A stretch of DNA of 64,000 bases, taken from Stagonosporopsis chrysanthemi (taxonomy: Eukaryota; Ascomycota; Dothideomycetes; Pleosporales; Didymellaceae). Positions 56,832 through 64,000 of this stretch are shown here, one piece after another. The translations under genes and the position numbers were made by a program. Position 1 is the stretch's first letter. Each line of letters begins with the position of its first letter. The DNA lies in contig JAFISE010000074.1 in the NCBI GenBank assembly GCA_022560025.1, positions 62,001 to 126,000 of the forward strand. Reading direction: 5' to 3'. A model generated the notes under the pieces. It saw only the letters and a list, made by a program, of their open reading frames with translations, did no database searches and had not been told where the DNA came from.

Positions 56832-56950
56832 GCATACAACAGCGGGTATTCGCTAGTGGTCCCCCACCTAACTACTAATCTGCCGGTACGTTGCTTAAAT
56901 AGGGCTGAGCGAACGGGAAGCCTTGTTTTCAACGTCCTATGGTCGTATGT
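56832..56950 (-). rRNA. 5S rRNA gene, copy D
   Basis: A 119-nt 5S rRNA sequence on the minus strand with three differences from copies A and C: one at the extreme 3' base, one in the GTGGGTGACC region (A to C on the plus strand) and one at AATCTGCC. A T5 run follows the 3' end. The upstream region lacks the clear TATA-like box of the other copies (CAAGTAATGTAC instead). It may be functional or starting to decay. Confidence 0.88.
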
Positions 56951-57209
56951 GGAAGATGCGTGGCAGCGTACATTACTTGAACTGCTAGATGTTAGATGAG
57001 ATCGCGGTGCATCATCCTCCCCCACCCAACTACCAGAGCTTCAGTCCGTGGCATACAGACAGGCTACTTGGATTGGAAGCCGCGAGTTGTTTCGTCCTGC
57101 GGCTGCCGGGCGATTGTGGGGTATCTGGCAAGCGGTAACGGGAAGTGCAAAAGACTGGGCGGATAGAGATCCGAGAGCTGAGAGGTGAGGACAGAGAGTC
57201 AGAGGAGTA

Positions 57210-57350
57210 CGAAGAAGCTCGTTCCTTTTCAGCGATAGTTCGTAGGAGCAACAGGTCCTCAAGTTGGCTACAACTTCCACAATGAATTTTCCAAATTTAC
57301 TTGCGCAGATATGTAGTGTTTACTTCTGTCTAACAGGCTGTTAAAGCTAA
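57210..57350 (+). mobile_element. MITE copy 3 (truncated or diverged at the right end)
   Basis: It begins CGAAGAAGCTCGTTCCTTTT directly after a TA and shares AGCGATAGTT, TCCTCAAGTTGGCTACAA, CCACAATGAATT and ATGTAGTGTTTACTT in order with the other copies. The right terminal repeat was not found, so the end coordinate is approximate. Confidence 0.65.
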
Positions 57351-57850
57351 TGTAAGACCGTCTTGTACTGTTTTTTATAACCTGTAGTCGTAATCCTAAC
57401 ACTAGACTTCCACACCCCAAATGTATGTAGTGGCCTTCTTGTGGCTAGCTGTTTCGCACATTGTCCACTAAGTCTACAAAAGATGTTGTAGCGTGTTGAG
57501 CGGTTAGCCATTGGTTCTACTGCTGATCAAAACCCAGCATTTCATACGACTTGGGCCAACGCATTGATATCCACGCCAGGGTGCTTTCAGGAAAAACTCC
57601 ACGTAAAAGCACACCACCAAATCGGGTGAGATACCCCAGTCCCGTTTTTCGATGGTTTTGTTACTTTTGTGTTTGGACAGGGGAGAGCGAAAGGAAGGAA
57701 AGAGGGGAAGAGCACAGAAGCTACATGTATAATTCATGGAGAAGGAGCTTCTCGCGAGATAGTTACTACCTCAAGCAAGAAGGATGCTGTGTTTACAATT
57801 GCCTTCCAGGCTTTCTCGTCTGTAGACTGCACCGTAACATTCGCGAACAT
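57351..57850. other. spacer
   Basis: No gene recognised. Frames crossing it lack domain support. Confidence 0.35.
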
Positions 57851-58591
57851 GCCTTCACAAAACGATCTTGAAGTCTACGAATCCGCGATTACGAACAGAA
57901 AGCAGCTATGCCACGAGCTAGCAAGTCTCGAAGCGCAATCATCTTTACCCACCTCACTCGCATCGTGCGGTTACGAGGTCCAGTCAGGGAAGTTAGGCTC
58001 CAACGCTGAGAACTCTTTCAGACCAATGCTACCATCTTGCGGCATTCTGAACAACAATCCGTCATGTTTCGAAATTCGCCCTGCAGGTGCACCAGAAAGA
58101 ATTACAAATTCAGGGATGCACTTTCTGGGGACAAGATGCTTTGGCCATCAAAACTGCTCTGGCAGTGTTGGAAGAGCACGGCGTCAGGAGCTGGAAAGCT
58201 GGCTTCAAATCTGTGTGCAATCGTCCGTCTGACAGTCATCAATGACGCACCGCGTATTGCCATATGGCAAGCTTCGAAGCATTCGTCGTCTTCAAGAACC
58301 GACAACCATAACCAGGTCGAATATATCCGCCACGACAATGGCTTTTACGCCATTCTGGGAACTCCGAACGGGGCGAGCACGATGTGGATGCTTCGTGACC
58401 ACCGGACAAAGCTGGGTCACCGCATCGTCGAGAAGATCGTGGTTTTCAGTAATCGGGACCTTACGACGAAAATGGCAGAGACTCGGAGCATGGTGGTCCT
58501 TCTTTCCGGTCGTCGAAGCCCCCCGTCTCGAACTGAGCATTCCATTCCCGACCTTAGGAACATCACAGGTGGTGTATCCTGCACGTCTTGA
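57851..58591 (+). pseudogene. possible frameshifted or multi-exon unknown gene
   Basis: Protein-like stretches occur in different frames in sequence order: MPSQNDLEVYESAITNRKQL from 57851; then LAIKTALAVLEEHGVRSWKA near 58145-58205; then QVEYIRHDNGFYAILGTPNG and DHRTKLGHRIVEKIVVFSNR near 58315-58460. Clean splice sites joining all three were not found, so frameshift decay is as likely as introns. The last part resembles repeated short motifs in fungal proteins of unknown function. No family assigned. Confidence 0.3.
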
Positions 58592-59390
58592 AAGGGAAGC
58601 CATGATGCAGTTTCAGTAGAACTAGCCGCGAGTGTTTGGGGGGATGGTATGGAAGAAGGTTTTGCTGTGGTTCAGCACTCAAGTTGCTCCTTCAAAAACT
58701 TGGTACCAGCTACGGAACTGGGCGTCTGAGTCTGTCAAGGGTACTTGAAGCACATGGATATGGAAGGTCAGTAGGATTATCTTAGGTCTGGAAGAAGACA
58801 GTTTTCAAATGACCGAAGACCGCCGGATAGAGGTGACATGCTTGAAGCATCTTACCTGTTGTACAGTGCAAAGACAATCTCGTAGAACAGCACTGTATAC
58901 ATCTGATTGATGACATTGAGGACTCTACAGGAGCAGTGAATTAACTGGCAACTACAATATCGCGGGTCCGTAGCATTGTGTACAGACAGCTCGAGCCTCA
59001 TTTGGCTAGGGACGAATTTCAAAATTTTGTGTCAACTGAGCTTCAAGAGGAAGGAGGAAAGATACCATGAACGAAGGAAATGAGACCGATCGTGAACGAC
59101 TTCAGAATGCAGTTCAACGTTGCGAGATGTTAGTGTTGAGGGGTGATAGGTCCAAGCTCCACCAGCTGCTTACCCAAAAGGCAAATCGCCGACTGCGGCA
59201 AAGAAGCACGCAATTTTGGCGCGACGTCATTGGCTCAAGTCGCGTTCTCAACTTTTCGAGATGGTTGTTAACGGAGTCGAGAACCATTAATAATCCGGTG
59301 TAGCGTCATGATGCGATTCTAAGATCCCTTCTCCACCTTAAAATATGGTGGTAGTCGTGTCGTGAGCGTCGCCATTCATTGTACCCAGCC
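58592..59390. other. spacer upstream of the O-acetyltransferase gene
   Basis: Contains the promoter of the MetX-family gene. A 78-codon frame at 59067-59303 is Lys/Arg-rich and unsupported; it overlaps where the promoter is expected. Confidence 0.4.
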
Positions 59391-61020
59391 ATGAGCTTCC
59401 ACCGTCAGCTGTTTGCCCTTGCGCGGCGACAGACACCAAATGCACACAGCTATACCAGGGCAGCTCTACGACCGTCGACTCTCCAAGCAACCAGGAGCAT
59501 ACATCGTCAATTGCCGCTCAAAGCCCACCAAAATGCCGCTGCTCGAGCTGAAGAAGACTCGGTCCAGAGCGAATCGCTGAACCCAGCATTGTCCTTTCCG
59601 TGCCTCGACGCGCTCGAATCCAAATCCGCGACACTCTCGAAGCGCTCGACCGAAGGCCCTGAGCCATCGTACACGTCCGGCCACACCGAGGTCTTCCACT
59701 CAGATCAGCCCATACTGCTGGACTGGGGCGGCATACTGCCACAATTCGACATCGCCTACGAGACTTGGGGCAGTCTGAACCAGAACAAGAGCAATACGAT
59801 TCTGCTTCACACGGGTCTCTCAGCCTCAAGCCATGCGCACAGCACCGAGACAAACCCCAAGCCGGGGTGGTGGGAAAAGTTCATCGGGCCTGACAAGCCG
59901 CTGGACACCAACAAGTACTTTGTCATCTGCACCAACGTCCTAGGCGGTTGTTACGGCTCGACAGGACCCTCTTCGATCGACCCCGCGAGTGGCGAGCGCT
60001 ATGCGACACGGTTCCCAATCCTGACGATGGAGGATATGGTGCGGGCGCAGTTTCGACTGCTGGACAATCTGGGCATTAAGAAGTTGTACGCAAGTGTTGG
60101 GTCCAGTATGGGTGGCATGCAGAGTCTCGCCGCAGGCAATCTGTTTCCTGAGCGGGTCGGCCGCATTGTCAGCATCAGCGGGTGTGCTCGCAGCCACCCT
60201 TACAGTATCGCTATGAGGCACACACAGCGGCAAGGTATGTTTTAAGGGCACATTTTCGCAGTCATGGGCGTTACTGACAGCTTACACAGCACTTATGATG
60301 GACCCGAACTGGGCTCGCGGCTTCTACTATGACAGCATTCCGCCACACGGTGGCATGAAGCTAGCACGTGAGATTGCGACGGTCACCTATCGAAGCGGAC
60401 CGGAGTGGGAGATGCGCTTTGGCCGCCGTCGTGCAGACCCATCGCGACCGCCAGCCCTGTGCCCCGATTTCCTTGTGGAGACATACCTGGACCACGCCGG
60501 TGAGAAGTGGTGCTTGGAGTACGACCCAAACAGCCTGCTGTACGTCTCGAAGGCTATGGATATGTTCGATCTGGGCCAGGAACACCGCAACCGCGTCAAC
60601 GAGCGCAGGGCTACGAATGCCATTAAAGTGCAGGCATACCTCGACGGCAAAGGCATCGAGTCGTCTGTAACTACGGACGCATGCAGCTTGACCCTCCCAG
60701 AGCAGCCCTACGAGGAGAAGGAGCAGCCAGCTGAGTTCGACGAGGGCAAGGTCCCTGCAACTGACGGGAGCGAGCCGCCACCCGACTTAGTCGCGGGTCT
60801 CAGACCGTTAGCTAGTACCCCAGCGCTAGTGCTGGGCGTTGCCAGTGACATCCTGTTCCCTGCGTGGCAGCAGCGTGAGATTGCAACCACGCTGAAGCGC
60901 ACTGGGAATAAGAATGTGACACACATTGAGCTTGGCGAGGAGAAGAGCATGTTCGGTCATGACACTTTCCTGCTAGACCTGGAAAATGTTGGCGGCGCTG
61001 TCAAGTCGTTCCTTGGTTGA
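59391..61020 (+). CDS. mitochondrial-type serine/homoserine O-acetyltransferase (MetX family)
   Basis: Two exons (59391..60234 and 60290..61020) with a 55-nt intron give 524 residues. The N-terminal about 45 residues are rich in Arg, Ala, Ser and Gln with no acids, which fits a mitochondrial presequence. The alpha/beta-hydrolase core follows: IAYETWGSLNQNKSN, NVLGGCYGSTGPSSIDP, the nucleophile elbow SVGSSMGGMQ with Ser239, Asp in LVLGVASDILFP and His in SMFGHDTFLLD. The FPCLDALE and presequence features resemble the fungal serine O-acetyltransferases (CysA/Cys2 type), which look like homoserine acetyltransferases but serve cysteine synthesis. Serine as acceptor is therefore more likely than homoserine, but this is an inference. 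Start is the first ATG, 12 nt after an unlikely TTG. Confidence 0.88.
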
Positions 61021-61636
61021 GCAACAAGCCACGAATGTCAAGCGTTGTCATTTCGCACCTCGGGCCTTTCCCAGGGTAATTTAATGGGCCCCTGAACTGA
61101 TTGGGTATATATAGCATTTAAGCGTAGTTCTGCATTGCATGGCGTTCGGCGGGCCGGAGGATTCTGCAACTCTATTTCGTCGTGCTCGATCCCACGCAAA
61201 TTGCAATACTTTTGGTCACATCCTTCCCGGTAAAGGAGCGAGCGTGGTACAGCACTGACAGCAGCCCTGAGAGCTTGTCGTTGAGTGAGACAGATCCGCG
61301 AAATGAAGCGGCAAGGCCGATCGCAACCGCCGAAACCCACCACTCATGTGAACGCATCTCGAGTGGGGTAATACGGCAGCACAGCGCCTTAGCCGTCGTG
61401 CTTCTTGTGAACGGTACACCACAATCACTAGCAGGCGCTTGTCGATCCACTTTCCCTATCCCGTCGACTGCACGCTCCTTCTGAATCTACATTGATGACC
61501 CCCCGCAGACGCAATGCTTGGCCTTGGCCTGACAAGGCTTCATATCGAGCCGTTGCCCGCGCCGTGGCCCCCTTTGCGACTTGCGCTCTAATCTTTGCAT
61601 CTTTCGCTGTGCGAGGACTGCGCGAAACACGTCGCC
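61021..61636. other. spacer between acetyltransferase and sugar transporter genes
   Basis: No gene seen. Holds the 3' flank of the acetyltransferase and the transporter promoter. Confidence 0.4.
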
Positions 61637-63348
61637 ATGACATCCGCATCCTCACACAAGTCGCAGAACAGCGAGGGAAAGGACACCTTCGCGGGAGAGC
61701 GAATCTTCGAGGTCGACAGTCGCGCTAGCCAGGCCGATAGTGAGGCAAGCGACAACTCACAGACCCTGTGGCAGAACATCAAGAAGTATCGTAAGGTTAC
61801 TTACGTTACTTTTGGCCTTACTTCGGCAATCCTCCTATACGGATACGACAATGTTGTTGTCGGCACCGTCTCGGCCATGCCCGTCTTTCAGTGGGTTCAG
61901 GTTTCAAAAGTTCACCTTGCATGAATGGCACTGACAAGCAAACCAGGAAAGACTTCGGTATTCTCTACGAAGGCGAGTGGATTCTGCCATCAGTCTGGCT
62001 CGCACTATGGAACGTTGCGTCGCCAATAGGAGCAATGGTCGGCTCTGTTCTGGGTGGGTGGACGCAGGACAAGATTGGACGCCGTCTTGCACTCGCCATT
62101 TCGTCGTTCCTGTCCGCGATCGCAGTCGCCATCATGTTTGTGTCGTATCTTCCGGCCGACATCACCGGCCGCCGCGTTGCCTTTCTGATGGGAAAGTTCT
62201 TCCAGGGCGGCTCGGTCGGTGCCGTCATGGCCGCATGCCAGACGTACATGTCGGAAATCCTACCGCCTGCGCTTCGAGGATCTGGCATGGCTTTCTTCCC
62301 GGTCTTCACCTTGCTTGGCCAACTCACGGGAGCTCTGGTCATCTACGGCGCACTCGACGCTGACAACGGGTATGTGATTGCCTTTGGCTCCCAGTGGCCC
62401 TTCTCGTTCGTGCCGATCCTCGTCGCTTTCCTCATCCCAGAGAGCCCCGCCTGGCTCGTCCGCAAGCGCAGGATGGACAAGGCTCATGCTGCGCAAGCCC
62501 GGCTCGACCCGCCAGGCGCCGACACCAACGCGATCGTCGCCAAGCTTCTTGCAAATATCGAGCATGAAGAGCAGTCGGCCAAGGTCACATTTGCTGAGTG
62601 CTTCCACAAGAGGAACTTCAGACGCACGTTCATCGTGTTGTTCGCAAACTCACTCACAGCTATCTTTGGTCTTCCGTTGCTTGCTAAAGCTTCCTATTTC
62701 CTCCAGCTTATCAACATGAAACCGAACATCTCCATCATCTTCCTCATCCTCGGAATTGTACTGGGTCTGATCGCCAACTGCGTCTCAGTCTGGGTTGTGG
62801 CCCGCGTCGGCCGAAGACCACTGGTCATCTACAGTCTGCTGGTAGTTTCTGTCCTCTGGCTTTCAGCAGGCATCGCCAACTGCTTTACCATCGTTCCTGG
62901 CGTCACTTGGTACGCAGCCCCTTCAGCCCTCGTTCCAACAATACTGACTATCTCTAGGTGGACCGCGGCTTCAATGATGCTCACTATTATTGTTGCCGGC
63001 GTCGGTGTCTGGCCTGCCTCCTTCGCCATCGCCGCCGAAACCTCCTCCCTGCAGCTGCGCGCCCGCACCCAAGGCCTCGGCTGGTGCGTCTCCGCTTTTG
63101 GCACTGCTATCTCAGGCGTCGCGCTGCCCTATGTCTTTAACCCTGACGAGGGAAACCTCAGAGGCAAGACGGGCTTTACCTACACAGTGACCTGTCTGCT
63201 TGGCGCAGCTGCAGCGTGGTACTTGATTCCTGAGATGAAGGGCAGGAGTGTGGCGGATATTGACCGCATGTTTGAGTTGAAGCTGGATGCGAGGCAGTTC
63301 AAAGGCTGGAGGAGTGAGAGCACCGAGGAGCTGACGGAGCGCGCGTGA
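61637..63348 (+). CDS. MFS sugar transporter, alpha-glucoside permease type
   Basis: Three exons (61637..61890, 61947..62909, 62958..63348) with introns of 56 and 48 nt give 535 residues. Twelve membrane helices are expected. Sugar-porter signatures are present: GGWTQDKIGRR in the loop 2-3 region, PESPAWLVRKRRMDKA after helix six, the second-half RVGRRPLVIYS, and PEMKGRSVADIDRMFELKL near the C-terminus. The last string is characteristic of fungal maltose/alpha-glucoside proton symporters at the plasma membrane. The second intron is a multiple of three and stop-free, so an unspliced message would add 16 residues (GTACGC donor, ACTGAC branch, CTCTAG acceptor). Sugar specificity cannot be read from sequence. 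Start MTSASSHKSQNSEGKDTFAG gives a normal hydrophilic N-terminus. Confidence 0.9.
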
Positions 63349-64000
63349 GCTGCGATTCTTGATGAGTGATGTTGATGTATCTGGCTTAACATTGCCAGTA
63401 GTGATCGCCCGCAGCTATAGCATGTAGCGTCAGCCGGTCATCAATTCTTTCAGACATGATCCTCAACATCTCTCCGTGTCATGCTATGCGAAGTTGTGAT
63501 TACAGACATAGTGCAAGATAATCACTTGGAACTGTTCTTACACTTCACTCAGCGAAGTAATATTGCTTTTCCCCTCAACCTCAGAAAGGACTGGGATCGA
63601 CAGGAGTTAGTCTGCGCTAGATCCGCGCTATGTGCCGATCCTGCCTTCCTTGAAGAGAAGCTCTAACTGCCAAGGAGATTCGATCATCCATGACGTTGAC
63701 CGGAAAGAGAAACGCTATGGATCCCAAATGCCAGAAGTAAACAGATATCGGGAGTTCCCATCTTGCTTACCCTGGGTGGTAACTGAGGTGACCATCATCA
63801 GGCTCAAAAGGAAACAAGAGGGATCATGCGTGCATGCATTCGCAGAGCCCCGCTAAAGAACATTTTCTGGTTTGTCTATGCAGAACTGCGGAATATGCAG
63901 CCTCGGTCCAGCAGAAGAGCTGAATTACGTGTGCATGTTCCTAAGTTGCCTCGGAACCTGACATCACGAAGACATGTGTGGCGCCCGTCCAGCCTACTAT
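63349..64000. other. right-edge stretch without a recognised gene
   Basis: No supported gene. Short frames at 63481-63666 and 63632-63856 have no domain; the window end may cut into a neighbouring gene's flank. Confidence 0.4.

Overview
The window is nuclear DNA of a filamentous ascomycete (Pezizomycotina; a dothideomycete is plausible but unproven). Short GT-AG introns of 44-93 nt, a velvet-family regulator, a HET-domain relic, GH43 and L-amino-acid oxidase genes, and dispersed single 5S rRNA genes all fit. No bacterial-style operon is present. Exon coordinates were worked out by hand from splice signals and reading-frame closure.

Left part (1-41.4 kb), mostly conserved genes with long gene-free spacers: an intron-containing tRNA-Phe (-); CTP synthase (-); a velvet protein of VelC type (-); a Bin3-type RNA-cap methyltransferase (+); a DUF1349-like protein (+); a glutathione S-transferase (+); two divergently transcribed, distantly related small proteins; a Nudix ADP-sugar hydrolase (-); a conserved-looking single-pass membrane protein (+); squalene epoxidase (+); mitochondrial phosphate carrier (+); secreted L-amino-acid oxidase (+); an RRM-plus-Pumilio RNA-binding protein (-); the SWR1-complex subunit YL1/Swc2 (+); and an uncharacterised cysteine-motif protein (+).

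Middle to right part (41.4-59.3 kb), accessory in character: four 5S rRNA genes, one split by a solo LTR; MITE copies; a decayed HET gene; G homopolymers and a sequence gap; a hairpin; an uncharacterised 883-residue membrane protein; a GH43 enzyme; and several unrecognised genes. The far right returns to metabolism with a mitochondrial-type MetX-family O-acetyltransferase (sulfur amino acid synthesis) and a sugar transporter of the alpha-glucoside permease group.

The most notable observations are a 50-nt AT-AC intron next to a 10-nt micro-exon in CTP synthase; a 5S rRNA gene interrupted by a 278-bp TG...CA solo LTR with a perfect 5-bp target duplication, whose removal restores exactly 119 nt; a TA-flanked MITE family; and a HET pseudogene with RIP-like stop codons. 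I found no gene cluster that forms an obvious new pathway.
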